Assembly (NCBI GenBank): GCA_037157565.1 | Contig: JAZHRO010000003.1 | Span: forward strand, 73,100,501 to 73,164,500 | Reading direction: 5' to 3' | Source: Thalassia testudinum | Lineage: Eukaryota; Streptophyta; Magnoliopsida; Alismatales; Hydrocharitaceae | Length of the DNA stretch: 64,000 nt | In this document: positions 43,864 to 56,389 of the stretch, piece by piece | Layout: each line of letters begins with the position of its first letter | Position numbering within the stretch: position 1 is the stretch's first letter | The notes under the pieces: generated by a model | What the model saw: the letters and a program-made list of their open reading frames with translations, nothing else | What the model was told of the DNA's origin: nothing | Databases searched by the model: none | Position numbers and translations under genes: made by a program

Positions 43864-46019
43864 ATGTTTGGGAGGAGGTCACAGAACCCTGAATTGTGTG
43901 AATTTCCTGATAATTTTAGAAAAGAAGCCGCATCATCCTCCTCCACAAACATGACTGCACGCCCACCCCTAAATCCCGAGGGAGGAAACTGACCTCAAAG
44001 CCCACCAGGTGGTGGAGCCTTGGATCCTATAACCCCCTGCAAGCCCAAATGGAAATGTATAATGACCAAATTGAAGCCATTCGGGAAACATTAGAGGAAA
44101 TGTAGAACCCTCCCGAACGGGAGGAGCCTAGGTCTCTTAGCTCCTATCAGAATCCCGCTACTATGAAGACCATAGGACAAATTCGGGTCCCCAAGGGTGG
44201 GGACGACTTTGAACAGAAACCTAACATAATTGGCCTGATAACTTTTCACTTTCATGGTCTTGCAAGTGAAGATCCTTTTCTCCACTTGGAAGACTTAACC
44301 TGATTAGCTGAAACTGTTAAACCAAGAAATATCGGGTTACCTATAGTCCTCATGAAAATGTTCCCGTTTCCATTGCGAGAAAGAGCATCATAGTGGTTAC
44401 GCACCCTTGGGAGAACCATCCACTCTTGGGAAGAGATGTGAACAGCATTTCTCAAGAAGTTCTTCCCAATCGGGCGAACCAATGCACTTCGCCAAGCTAT
44501 CACTTCATTTAAGCAACAAAATGGCGAACAATTTCATGAGGCATGGGAGAGGTATAATGACCTCCTCAGGAAGTGTCTGCACCATAGTTTGCCTAAGTGG
44601 CATATAACCTAGATTTTCTACTCTGGGCTAAATAAGACTTTGAAGCAGATTGCAGACGCTTCCTGCGGAGGGAATTTCATGAATAAAGACGGGAATGGAG
44701 CATTCGAATTATTTGAAAATATGAGCGAAAACTCAATGAACAATGCCTCCATTGTCACCTTTAATCATACCAACCTGCCCCATAATGTCCACGAAGTTGA
44801 CACGGGACCCTCCCATTCATCCGCAAATCTCAGCCTTATCACACAAAAATTGGATGAAGTCTCCGTTGTGCACAAGAAGTTGGATGAGCTTTTGGCCAAC
44901 CTCTCCTGTTCTATGACAAACACCCCCACCTCACCACTTCGTCACAATCCTAATTCTTCCAACACCAAACTTATTCCAAGAAACCCCGTAAGACCTTCCT
45001 TACCGAGTGTCGCGCCGAGTGATTCGGTAAGTCATGTGGATCTGGCTTCTGCGAGCTAGTATTTTGACACGAAGGACCAAGCCTCCGTGAGCTTAGACGC
45101 ATATTTACATGCGGACGCATCTTCTGGTATAGAAGACGCTTGCGCCTTGGGGAACAACCCGTTCTCTACCACTTATAACCCAGGGTGGTGAAATCATCCG
45201 AACTTCGCATGGTCCAACAACCCATAGCACCAAAATCCCGCTGGTGGACCAATGCGACTGTCCGCACCCATCATCCCAAGGGCTCAGTCTAATCCTATGC
45301 CGAATCCACCATCGGGTCCTTGCGTACCACAAACAGAACATGTGTCAAGTCCTCTTGATAAATTGATGCGAATGATGACAGAAATGTCAAAGCGCCATGA
45401 AGAGAACATGACCTCTCTTCAGCACCAATTGGCGTAGTAGAATGCTGAGATCAGTCAACTACGCATGGAGACTCGATCTCCGGGCACTCTTCCCACCCAA
45501 CCTGTTCCTAACCCACGAAATTTCGTACCCCATGGTCGTCAACCACAGGTACAACCTTCTCAGGGGCAAGTTCATCAAATTCTACAAGCTTCGAGCATTC
45601 CACCGGGATTTCAGCCTAATCCTGTTGCACCACCTCACTCTTATGTCCCTATTGTGAACCCTCCTCTGTCTTATGATCCCACTGGACCTACATCGTCCAA
45701 TGCGATCACTACGAGGAGTGGCAAGCAGACTGTCGACCCACCTCGACCTGATCCTGGCCCATCTTCTTCATCGCCCTCTCATTTTGGATTCTCACCGCAT
45801 TCGCGAGATGACAATACACCCAAATTGGTGCCAGAATCAGTTCCATTCCCTGAGGCTCTACTGAGGGAGGAAAAAGGCAAGAAGAAAGATACACAGGCCT
45901 TTGATAACCTGCGTAATTTATTCAGGGATGTTGAAATCAAGCTACCCCTATTCGAGGCTATCAACCACATACCTACTGTTGCCAGATTTTTCAAAGACTA
46001 CACAACACCCAGGCGATAG
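43864..46019 (+). pseudogene. gag: Athila-type gag of element E (pseudogene)
   Basis: The start is ATG 43864, MFGRRSQNPEL, identical at the beginning to G. A TGA at 43990 (probably from TGG) and a one-base shift near 44030 follow. The capsid-like part (DPFLHLEDLT, FPFPLRERAS, FFPIGRTNALRQ, LLRKCLHHSLPKW) runs in the new frame with stops near 44103, 44301, 44391, 44439 and 44610. The stretch 44640-45059 is open. More stops follow before 45465-46019, which carries the proline-rich part, an RSGK motif, and FEAINHIPTVARFFKDY before the protease. No CCHC knuckle is evident. Confidence 0.87.
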
Positions 46020-46087
46020 TTAAAGAAAACTAAGAATCTGAAGGTTCTCTCGCCTCATGCAGTTGTGCTATACTGTCAAATCTACCA

Positions 46088-46860
46088 CCAAAGCAGGAAG
46101 ATCCGAGCACACCGCTTATTTCCTGTAGCATCCAAGGCTGCAATTTCAATCGTGCCGTGCTTGATTTAGGATCTTCCATACATCTTATACCAACCATCAC
46201 GCTTGGAAAATTTTCCATGGGAAATCTAAAACCCACCCCTGTCATGTTACAGTTGGAAGATCATTCTGTCAAAATTCTGAAGGGTGTGGTGGAAGATGTG
46301 GTGGTTAGGATCAACAGTCTCTATTTTCCTATTGACTTTCTTGTTTTAGATATAGAAGTTCCTAGCTCACTTTCTGATTGTCCGATCATCCTTGGTAGAC
46401 CTTTCTTGGCCACAACCCGCACCCATATCGACTGTGAGTCGGGCTGTATTGAGATTGCCATTGGATTTGAGAAGCTCAAGCTTAATATCTTCAAGGCAGC
46501 CAAGAACTTTGATTGCGATTGTATCAAGGATGACACGTCTGACAGAGACATGGCCATCAGTGTGTGTATCGGACTAATTGGGACCTATTCTGACAGCAAC
46601 GGATTACTTGTAAACACTGATGATTGCCTGACTAACACATATTTTGACATTCCCCCATCCCTCCCTATTACCCTATCTTCTCCTGACCAGACTTCTGACG
46701 AGGTTTTCTCCGCTTCCCATACCTCGTGGTCTAAGTCATATCTGGGCTACTCACTGCTGGTCCACACTCTTAGAGATCGGATTGCCCTTTCTTTCTCGCC
46801 AAATCAGGCAGATTTGCAAGTCCACACTGGGACCTTGTGCCAACATACTACTCACTAGAT
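46088..46860 (+). pseudogene. Aspartic protease and linker of element E
   Basis: After a frame change near 46020-46090, the protease reads LDLGSSIHLIP (active site about 46160) and ILGRPFLATT (about 46390). An acidic linker with DDTSDRD and FSASHTSWSKS leads to a TAG at 46856 just before reverse transcriptase, in the same frame. The linker of element G aligns with this part. Confidence 0.85.
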
Positions 46861-46870
46861 TTATTCCTTT

Positions 46871-48540
46871 TTGGATCCATCTATCCAAGAAGCCCCTCTT
46901 CTTGGCCAATCTGAGGGCCAACTTCTTCCTCCTGACTTGTTTTCTGATCCGCCTGGTACACTCTTGTCCCAGGAAATGCCAGATATTTCACCATCCACTC
47001 CCGAGCTGAAAGAACTACCTAGTACACTTAAGTATGTTTTCCTAAGACCAAATGAAATGCTCCCCGTAATCATCAGTTCAAAATTGACCAGGGAGCAAGA
47101 GTGCAAACTAACTAAGGTCCTTATGGAACACAAGGCAGCCATTGGATGGTCTTTATCAGACTTAACTGGCATTAGCCCCTCCTATTGCACTCGCTGTATA
47201 TATATGGAGGAGGAGGCTCGACCATCCCGCGAGATGCAGCGATGTCTCAACCCCAACATGTGGGAGGTCATTAAGAAAGAAATTATTAAGTGGCTGGATG
47301 CCGGTATAATCTACCTGATCAACGATAGCCCCTGGGTGAGTCTGATTCACGTCGTGCCCAAAAAGGCAGGTCTCACCATTCGTGTCAATGACAGGGGCAA
47401 ATCCATCCCTACATGCACTCCCACATTTTGGAGAGTGTGTGTAGATTATAGGAAACTCAATGCTGCAACTAAGAAAGATCACTTTCCACTACCTTTCATT
47501 GACGAAATCCTGGAACGGTTAGCAGGAAATAAATTTTTCTATTTCCTAGATGGATTCTCAGGATATAACCAGGTGGGAATTGACCCCCGGGACCAAGAGA
47601 AAACCACTTTTACTTGCCAGTTTGGCACCTTTACATTTGGAAGGATGCCGTTCGGACTTTGTAATGCGCCAGCAACATTCCAGAGATGTATGCTGGCGAT
47701 ATTTCATGACATGGTGGGTGACTTTCTTGAAGTCTTCATGGATGACTTTTCGGTCTTTGGACCATCTTTCAATGAATGTCTTGCCAACCAGACCCGTAAC
47801 CTTAGGAGAAGTATTGGTGTAAACCTCATGCTTTCTTGGGAAAAAAGTCATTTTATGGTACACGAGGGAATTGTTCTCGAACATATCATCTCCGATAGGG
47901 GTATCAAGGTTGATAGAGCTAAGCTTGATGTAATTGCTGATTTACCTGTGCCTGGCTCTGTCAAACAAATCCGCTTCTTGCTGGGACATGTCAGTTTCTA
48001 TAGGAGATTCATTAAAGATTTCTCCAAGATTTCTCGACCTTTAACTCATCTCCTATCAACCGACGTACCCTTTGATATGGGCCTCGACTGCATACAAGCA
48101 TTCACGCAGCTGCGTAATGCTGTCACCAAGGCCCCTGTTCTCCAGCCACCTGATTGGTCCCTCGACTTTGAACTCATGTGTGATGCTTCCGACCTTGCAG
48201 TCGTAGCCATACTGGGACAAAGACGCGATGGACACCCCTTCGTGGTGTACTACGGCAATAAGACGTTGGACAAGGTGCAGCGTAATTATACTACCACTGA
48301 GAAAGAACTACTGGCGGACATCTATGGGCTGGAGAAATTCCGCTCTTACCTTCTGGCTCACATGTTATTGTTTTCACTGATCACGCGGCCATTCGCCATC
48401 TCATGAACAAGAAGGATGCCAAGCCTAGACTGATTCATTGGATCCTTCTGCTCCAAGAATTTGACATTGAGATCTGCGATAAGGCCGGATCCCAGAATGT
48501 TGTGGCTGATCATCTTTCTAGACTGGTCCCTGGCCATGTT
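46871..48540 (+). pseudogene. pol: Reverse transcriptase and RNase H of element E (one frameshift)
   Basis: Open for 511 codons from 46871. It has KEIIKWLDAGIIY, WRVCVDYRKLN, DGFSGYNQVGI, FGLCNAPATFQRCML and the catalytic FMDD at 47735-47746. RNase H follows with CDASDLAV and TEKELL. A one-base loss near 48360-48400 shifts the frame. [17 protein letters not shown] and ADHLSR continue in the frame of 48403-48666. All catalytic residues I can place are present, so this domain decayed late. Confidence 0.9.
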
Positions 48541-49898
48541 GGACTTACTCTACTGGTCAACGAGATTTTTCCTGATGAGCACCTATTGGCAATTAATGCG
48601 GCAAGTGGACCTTGGTTTGCCGACATTGCAAATTACCTTGCTCCTAGATCCCTTCCACGTTGCTAGCCTAAAAACCAGCACGAGCGTCTCATGGCAGAAG
48701 CAAAGTATTATTTCTGGGACAATCCACTTCTTTTTCGAATAGGTGCTGATGAAATTATCCGTTGTCGTGTTCCTGACATTGAATTCCCCAGTGTGCTATC
48801 CTTCTACCACGATCAGGCCTGTGGAGGCCATTTCTCTAGGAGGAAAACTGCAGCCAAGGTGTTGCAGTGCGGTTTCTTTTGCCCCTCCCTTCACCAGGAT
48901 GCACACAATTACGCCAAGAATTGCACTAGGTGCCAATCGTTAGGGTCAATGTCACATCCTGACATGATGCCCTTACAACCCATCCTAGCTGCAGAAATCT
49001 TTGACATTTGGGGAATTAATTTCATGGGTCCCTTTCCTCCTTCCAACGGCTTCGAATTTATTCTCATGGCTGTTGATTTTGTTTCGAAATGGATCGAGGC
49101 TATTCCCACATGTCTTGCTTACCATGTTATATCCACTTGATTTGTCAAAGACCACATCTTTGCACGCTTTGGGATCCCACGAGCCATTATCTCGGATGGA
49201 GGAAGCCACTATACCCATGCTTCTTTTCGAGCACTTCTGAGGAAATACGGAGTCCACCATCGTATCGCATCTCCGTATCATCCTCAGACGAACGGCCAGG
49301 CAGAGGTGTCGAACCGGCAAATCAAGGAAATTCTCCAGAAAATGGTTCGGCCTGACCGTAAGGATTGGTCTGACAAGCTGATTGACGCACTTTGGGTGTA
49401 TCAGACTGCCTTCAAGGCTCCCCTTGGTATGTCTCCTTATATAATCATTTATGGGAAGCGTTGTCATTTGCCCGTGGAGTTGGAGCAGTGTGCTTATTGG
49501 GCGGTTCGCCAATGTAACCTCGACCTAGACCTGTGTGGTCGAGAAAGGAAACTCCAACTCCAAGAGCTGGAAGAGCTCCGTCGTGAAGCCTATGATTTTG
49601 CCTTAACTTTCAAGCAACGCACTAAGGCTTTTCAGGACACCGTATTCGGCGGAAAGAATTTGAGCCATCTCAGCAAGTTTGGCTCTACAATGCCCGGCTC
49701 AATTTCTTTCCTGGGAAACTGAAGTCCAAATGGACTGGTCCTTTCCTAGTCTCATGACCATTTCCCAACGGGGCCATTGTGATTGAAGATCCCAAATCTG
49801 GGCATAAATTTACGGTTAATGGGCAGCATTTGAAACCCTATCTTACTCATGAACCTGCCCCCGTTGGAGAAACTATTGCCCTGCTGGAGGGTAACTAA
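48541..49898 (+). pseudogene. int: Integrase of element E (pseudogene)
   Basis: A stop at 48664 and another at 49138 interrupt the frame. The zinc domain has YHDQACGGHF and CTRC. Of the DDE triad, the first carboxylate region reads WGINFMG (Asn where C has Asp), the second is SDGGSHY, and the Glu is in GQAEVSNR. A frame change near 49650 precedes the C-terminal part with [13 protein letters not shown] and VNGQHLKPY. The frame ends with TAA at 49896. Confidence 0.87.
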
Positions 49899-50113
49899 TT
49901 CTGTGCCTCATTCTCAGTCTAGCTGGGGACATTAAATTCAGCGCTCGTTGGAAGGCACCCCAACAACACTCACTTTTCACTTCACTATCACGCTAAGTTC
50001 CTTTTTCACCTCACCACCCACCATCCACCCACCCTACCACCCTGCTGTATACCCTGCGCTTCACCTCTCGTGACCCGATCTTTCGTCCTTCCTCTGCCCT
50101 TCCCTTCATGCAT

Positions 50114-50146
50114 TTGAGGACATAGCATCATTTGGCATTGGGGGGT
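50114..50146 (+). promoter_or_regulatory. Post-coding polypurine-like motif of element E
   Basis: TTGAGGACATAGC then TTGGCATTGGGGGGTGG, about 220 bp after pol and 1.1 kb before the 3' LTR. Confidence 0.62.
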
Positions 50147-51191
50147 GGATAGGCATCCTTAAGATCTAGGTATTTTATGGTATCATGTAGTTTCCATCTA
50201 TCTATATAAAAAAAAAGATGGTGTTTAGTAATGATCTAGAAGCTGAAACAAAAATACAATAAGTGTTTATGGATATTCAACCACTGTTTTGAAGAATTTC
50301 CAGTCCACAGAAGCTTAATTCGCTCAAGCTCGGCTTAATTAACTTGAGCATTAACAAAATAGATCAGAATCTCTCCTAACTTATGACATATTCTTGTACC
50401 TGAGACACCAGTACAGGATTCGTTGGTTTACTTCTACTTGAGAGCCTAAGTAATCTTGGTTGACACTACACATATCAAGAAAGACCAGGTGAACATAAGA
50501 TCCAACCATAGTGTTCTTTAGGGAAGGTGGAGTCCTTACCTATGCGTGCAAGTAGACTTTTTATCCCAGGTTTTAGTCTTGTGTTTAGGAGAGACTTTTT
50601 CCACAAAAAGGAACTCTCCCACCAAAAAGAAAAGTGTGATCCTCCAAATAATGTTGTAAGAGATATACAGACATGTGTTTCAAAAATAAAAAAAAAGATG
50701 CAAATAAGTCAGTATATCTCACAAATGTCTACAAAGTCTTCCCCTTACAAAAAGTTCTTCAGGGCAATTACCCTATTTTCTTTGAGTCACAAATGTCAGA
50801 AAATCGGAGTTGAGTTTTCCATCATCTTTTTAAGGGTCAATCCGAAGACATGAGCTGAAACTGGGACCAACCTTTACTTAAAAATTCGTGAAACCATAAG
50901 CTTGAGTCTTAATGTTCATCGGTCAGTCTTGATCCTTCACTAAGCACAAGCCATAATCTCTTGAGCTCTCGAGTACAGGAAAAACCTCCTGGGTCCTAGA
51001 AATCGTACTTAAGGTTTAAATATCAAGAGTCCTGGTTAGTCGAGAGATGATCTTTGTCATGTGAGACTTAAAGTACTGGTAGTCTTCTCTGCAATTGGTT
51101 CTCACAATATCAACAACAAACACACCTACATTTCCTCAGAGGAAAATCTTCAGCATAAAGATCATTTCTAAATACAATACAAAAAAAACTA
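50147..51191 (+). other. Element E 3' noncoding region
   Basis: No gene and no clear repeated module, unlike A, B, C and F. A short frame at 50527-50853 has no recognisable motif. Confidence 0.55.
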
Positions 51192-51228
51192 TTTTGCTAG
51201 GGACTAGCAAAAGGTAGGCATGGGGTTA
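51192..51228 (+). promoter_or_regulatory. Element E terminal palindrome and polypurine tract
   Basis: TTTTGCTAG, GGA, CTAGCAAAA is a perfect 9-bp inverted repeat (51192-51212), followed by GGTAGGCATGGGGTTA and the 3' LTR. Confidence 0.83.
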
Positions 51229-53698
51229 TGATTGCATAGTAAAAATACACCAGCAATTATGCCATCTTGTGCTATTTCTTAGTATTGCCAGTGCATATTA
51301 GGTAGCCATAGTCGCATTTGTAAAAATACATGTATGCATGCATTTATTTGAGACAGGAGGAGAGTGAATAAAATGGCTGTGAACTTATCATTTTCCTCAA
51401 GTGCTGCTTCGCAAATTCACCATCTTTATTTTTAATGTTATTTGACTTTCTCCTCCACGGCTGCAATGCATGGCAACTTCTTCCTCGCGCCATGCTTTGT
51501 AACAGCTCTCCCTGCCAGCTACACGCATAGCCATGCATACCTAGGGCATGGTTGTGCATGCCTTCTTCCTCCTCAAAAAGGACACGGCTTTCCTATTTGA
51601 GTAGAGCCTGGTCCACACAAAAACACCACAGCAGCTTCTTCTCCAGGCCACCCCCACTCCTCTCCCTCAATACGTAGCCGCTCCTCCTTCTAAAAAGCTA
51701 CTCTGCGGGCAGGAGCCGCTCACAGTGGTGCACAACCACCACTGTGAGTCCCACCACCGCCTAGCTCATCAAAGTTCTGGTGGGCGTGGTGGTTCTCTCT
51801 CTGTTTCATCGTTCAAAGCATTTCCACCATTGCCACAGGTGCTTCAAGCTTTGAAGCTCAACCTTTGGATAGCAGCAGCACGGCACCGGACTCCTCTTCC
51901 ACGCACTCACACCACTGCGCATGCCAGCAGGTCGCCCTTACCCTGCACCGTGCATGCCAGCAGGCCGCTTGCACCCCTCTCCGTGCACCCTATTACGAAG
52001 TTCGGCCCACAGCCCAGCCGGCGCAGACCTTCCGCGCGTGTGCCAACTCGCGCAACGGTGCCCGCACTCACGGAACCGGGCACAGGCGATCGCGCGAGCC
52101 GACCGCGCACTATAGCCACTATTTGCGCTAGTCAGCAGAACACGGTGGCTACAGTGTGGTGACCGGTAAGTTTCTCACTTATCCGGTAACCTGGTGTGCC
52201 GCTACTAGCCCCAGCCCTCGCCTGCTCCAGTGCCTGTGTCCGCGTCTCTCTTCGCGCGCCCGTCCTCACGTCTGAACCTGCCTGCTCCCAGCGCCCTCTT
52301 CCTCACGTCTGCACCTGCCTCAATGCGCAACAAAGTGTGCTGTGGTCCTTCCTCCCACACCCGCTCCCCCTACGTGCGTGCCTCTTCCCACGCCTTCGCA
52401 ACTGCACGTGCGCGTGCTCCATCAGACATTGCTCGCAGGCTTTAGACGAGTTAACCCGCCCGCCCTCCTTCACTCTAGCCGAAGCTCTCTCTTTCTCTCT
52501 CTCTCTCTCAGCACTCTCTTATTCTCCCTGCAGACACATACACACACACTCACACTCTCGCACACACACACTCTCACTTATACACTATAATATACTTATA
52601 TATATATACATATATATTTATATCTATATATAGTTATATACATATATATGTATATATACATATATTAGTACTTATATAACTAAGTATAAGTATATACATA
52701 TATCTATATACATATATATATATATACATATCTATACATGCATATATACATATATATCTATAACTATATATGCATATATATATATATACATATGTATCTA
52801 CATATATCTATATACATATATTACTATATATATATATACATTTATATATATAGATCTATATAGTTGTATATACATACATATATATATATATACATATATA
52901 GCTACATTTACACTTATATCATTATAACCATATCTATCTATATACATATAGATATATTTACTTATATACATACATATATAAATATTTTCATCCTACACGT
53001 TATATCGTTGGAATATCTGGACCAGTTGCTGATATTCCCCAATACACGCGTACAGAAAGAGTGTTCGCACACATCTTTCACCCATCCATCCTACACTCCA
53101 TGTGGCACTTCGTCTTGTTGGTTGCATCTTCCTAGACGAAGGCTGACTCGACACTGTGCTTTACGCCATCTCCATCTCCATCTCCACCCCCACCCCTTTA
53201 TGCATATATAATATATACATATATATATATACTATATTTAGTTTATTTCTATTTCTCTTTCCTACCATTAAAAAGATAAAACAAGAATACACAAAAGAGA
53301 AAAGATAATCTTTGACTTGCTGGTACTCAGTCTTGTGAATAGCATGACCAGTTTTGGGAACCCTAATTTGGCTCAAAGCCAAGAACTTGATTTTGAGGGT
53401 GTTCCTCAAGGATAAAAATTATCAGAAAAAAATATTAAATAGAAAAACACCAAAAACATAATAAAGCGAACGGAAGAGATTCGTTGTAGGAAAGGCATAG
53501 AAATTTGTTCGCTTCTAATCCCACTTCTTTGAGTTCAACCCTAGGCCTAAAAGTGACCAAGATAAAATCAAGTAGGCCTGGTTAAAAATTTTGTAAAGAG
53601 ATGGTTAGGCTCGATTTAGGTTAACCACTATACGCATTTCAACGATAAAATCACCTTATTAACACAACCTATCCGGGTCTACACCAGATCTCTTTTCA
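51229..53698 (+). repeat. Element E 3' LTR
   Basis: TGATTGCATAG to TCTTTTCA. The covarying hairpin is at 51719-51748 and the TA-rich block at about 52527-52990. Followed by CGTAA. Confidence 0.92.
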
Positions 53699-54588
53699 CG
53701 TAATTTGTGTGAATTCCTGAGAGTCACCAATTAAGGCAGATACACAAAGATGGAGTCTTAATAAAGCTATGACTACGGTGGATGGTTATGAGCGTCCTTC
53801 ATAGAGTCCTCGGCTGAAGGAGGGTAATAGTGGCAAACGTCAGAAATACGCCTGTCCTATCCATTCCTTCTCGGTGCTGAGCATAGGCACTTCCACCAAA
53901 TAAGCCACACAATATCCTCTTGACCATCATCATCCCGAATAATGCCTCATAAATAAAAGAAGTTATAATGTAAAATTATTTCTGAGGCAACAGAACACCT
54001 ATCGCATTCCACCAAATATGACCCATTCCTACCTTTTAGTATTTCTGATTGAACGAATACTGGTTGAGGACTTTAACTTAGTTGTAGAGTTATTAAGACT
54101 TTAATTGAAGTGTGGATGTCATGTGAGGCCACCAAATAGTGAGTACAATTTCTAAATCTGGCGAGATTTGTGATCTCAGAAAGAAAGAAGAAGAGAGAGT
54201 GCCCAGGAACATCAAGAGAGCACAGTTGTGTAGCCTCTCTCAAAGTTGACTTGTCTAATAGTCTAGAGATCTAGAGTTTGTAGTACTAGACTTTATGTAG
54301 CACCAGATGAGTGTGTGCCACCAAATACAAATCCATTCAGCTCGAAATCTCCTACCTAAGCCAAACGCAGGGGTCAAATTACAGATTATCCTTTGCTTTA
54401 TTTCCAAGGGAAGTAGTTGCCTATCCTGACAGTAATTTTACCAAGGGTGAAGTATGAACTTCCAATGTAAATTGGCTTTTCACTTGGATCTATTACATAG
54501 GCTATTATCAAGTCACATTTGTCCGGATCTCTAAAATTTTGAAATAACAAATGAAGAAATCTTCTGACTACTTCTATTATTTTTCATT
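53699..54588 (+). other. Element D 3' noncoding region, right part
   Basis: No gene. The ten-base word CCACCAAATA occurs four times (53893, 54009, 54129, 54318), spaced 116, 120 and 189 bases, hinting at a decayed tandem repeat of about 117 bp. Confidence 0.55.
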
Positions 54589-54626
54589 TTTGCTAGGGAC
54601 TAGCAAATCTTAGGCATGAGGGTATT
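54589..54626 (+). promoter_or_regulatory. Element D terminal palindrome and polypurine tract
   Basis: TTTGCTAG, GGA, CTAGCAAA is perfect (54589-54607), followed by TCTTAGGCATGAGGGTA and the 3' LTR. Confidence 0.82.
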
Positions 54627-56389
54627 TGATGAGTACATTTTAATGGACTAATATTACGCCTAAGTAACTTTAATCGCACATTTTAGGTTTGTTAATAACT
54701 AGATTAAGTTATAGAATATTTGCATTTGTAATGATTTAAGTTTACATCTATTTTATAGTATTCTATAACTTAATATGTAATGATGTTACATTTTTAAGAT
54801 AGCAGGAATAATATTTGCAAAGAACAAGGGGGGGAATAAATTTCCCCAACACATATCCGGCGCCAAGCGCAATTCCTCCCGCACATTTATCAAATCTTCT
54901 GTCGCCCTCCCTCAATAAACGAGGCCATATTTAGATAGGATCTTTGAAAATACCTGGAAGGGTGGAGGAGAGGAGTTAAGAGGATGTGGAGAAAGGAGAG
55001 GAGGGGCTTCGTCATCTAGGGACCGTGAAACCCGTGTGCACTATGCACCAAATCACCTTCACCCCACTCCACCTTCCGCACCCATAGGCACGTGCCCATC
55101 TGCAGCGTGACCCCCCACTACAGACCAGCCTCACCTCTTCAGCACCACCCCTCCTGCGCCCTCACCAAGAAGCTTGTAGGCACCCACGCGCTCATCCCCA
55201 ACCAGCCCTGTAGTCGCTATCGCCGCAGCCAAGCCGCGTCTGCAGGCGCATCCTCCTTTCCAGCACCATCACCAGATCTCCCGTGCGCTCATCTCCAGCC
55301 AGCCCTGGAGCCGCACACCGCTCCGTCCACCCCAACCGCGCCCACAGGTGCATGCCCTTTTGCAGTGCTCATAGGCACTCCCCCTGCCACCAGCACACCA
55401 AGGCATGCCCTCCCCTCTGCAGACCCACCTCGCCAAACTAGCGTCTCCAGCCACACCACTCACCTGCAGGCACCGCACCAGCGCCCACCTTCTCACCGCA
55501 GCTCTTCCCCTCTTTGCAGACCGCCCTAGCCACCTGCAGGTGCCCGCTCCTTATCTAGCACTCCCTCCAACTGCACCTGAAGGTGCATCAGGCCCGCACC
55601 CGCAGGCACCCACCTCGCCACAAGCACCCTGCGGGCGCCCTTCTCCAGCACCCACAGGTGCTCGCTGCCACTTTGCATGCTCCTGCACCGCCCGCCCTCA
55701 CACACCCGCATAGGCACAGCGCTGCACCACAGGTGCGCCTCCTCCGGCGTTCTTCTCCTTTGTCTGTCGGCCACCTCCAGCCATCTCCGTCGATGCCGTA
55801 ACCTCCATCGGATCGGCCTCGTCTTCGCCAACCTCCCTTGCGGTTAACAGCCCTGCCGGTGCTCTCTTTCTCTCGCAAGGAAGAGAGAGAACAAATGCAC
55901 TATTTTACATTCAATTAAAAATTACATCTAATGACATTGCCACCAGAAATTAATTTTTTATTTATTATTAATTTATTGTGTTAAAATTGCGCATGCACAC
56001 ACATACTTTCTGATAATTGTACGTTATTGTTATTCACCTATTTCAAGATTAGATTTAGGATTATCGTGTGCACCAATTTTCTCTAGTATATGTTAATTGA
56101 AAATTACATAAAATCATCATATATTTATTGAATATTTTAGTGAGAAAAAATTGCACATATACCCTTATATTTTTAAGTTATTATGAATCTACTTTCCATC
56201 ACATTTGATGTTAGATTTGACTTGGGATTTCGCACTTAACCGAAAGAATATGAAATAATCGAGAGTTTATTGCATAATTGCCTCCATGTGGACACAACCC
56301 TCTCTTCTGTGAGAGGTTATTGTTATTGTTGATTAGTCGATTTTTCTGCCACTTAAATACTACAACGCGTAGCGGAAATTCGACTGTCA
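54627..56389 (+). repeat. Element D 3' LTR
   Basis: TGATGAGTAC to CGACTGTCA. It contains about 60 bp or more near 54745-54860 not found in the 5' copy, including a GGGGGGG run. Followed by the CCCCT duplication. Confidence 0.9.

Larger units (their letters stand above)
29453..53698 (+). mobile_element. Element E: Athila-type Ty3/gypsy element with gag-pol, interrupted by F
   Basis: LTRs are 29453-31933 (2481 bp) and 51229-53698 (2470 bp), with near duplication CGTAC/CGTAA. The primer-binding site is 31934-31951, gag-pol 43864-49898, the post-coding purine motif 50114 and the terminal tract about 51213-51228. Element F (32475-42995) sits in its leader. It has the most complete domain set in the window, but stops and frameshifts make it inactive. 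Element G at 59095 is of the same family. Confidence 0.9.
23688..56389 (+). mobile_element. Element D: internally deleted Athila-type element nested in the 3' LTR of C
   Basis: LTRs are 23688-25395 and 54627-56389, and the exact duplication CCCCT is at 23683-23687 and 56390-56394. The primer-binding site is at 25399. The interior keeps only the second part of pol; gag, protease and the start of reverse transcriptase are missing. Element E is inserted at 29453 in its 3' noncoding region. The U5 end of its LTR resembles that of C, so C and D are related subfamilies. Confidence 0.9.

Noticed and set aside
49899..51191. An env-like gene after pol in E, as proposed for some Athila/Calypso elements
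   Set aside because: No frame of useful length, no signal peptide or membrane segment; the same holds for C, D and F.
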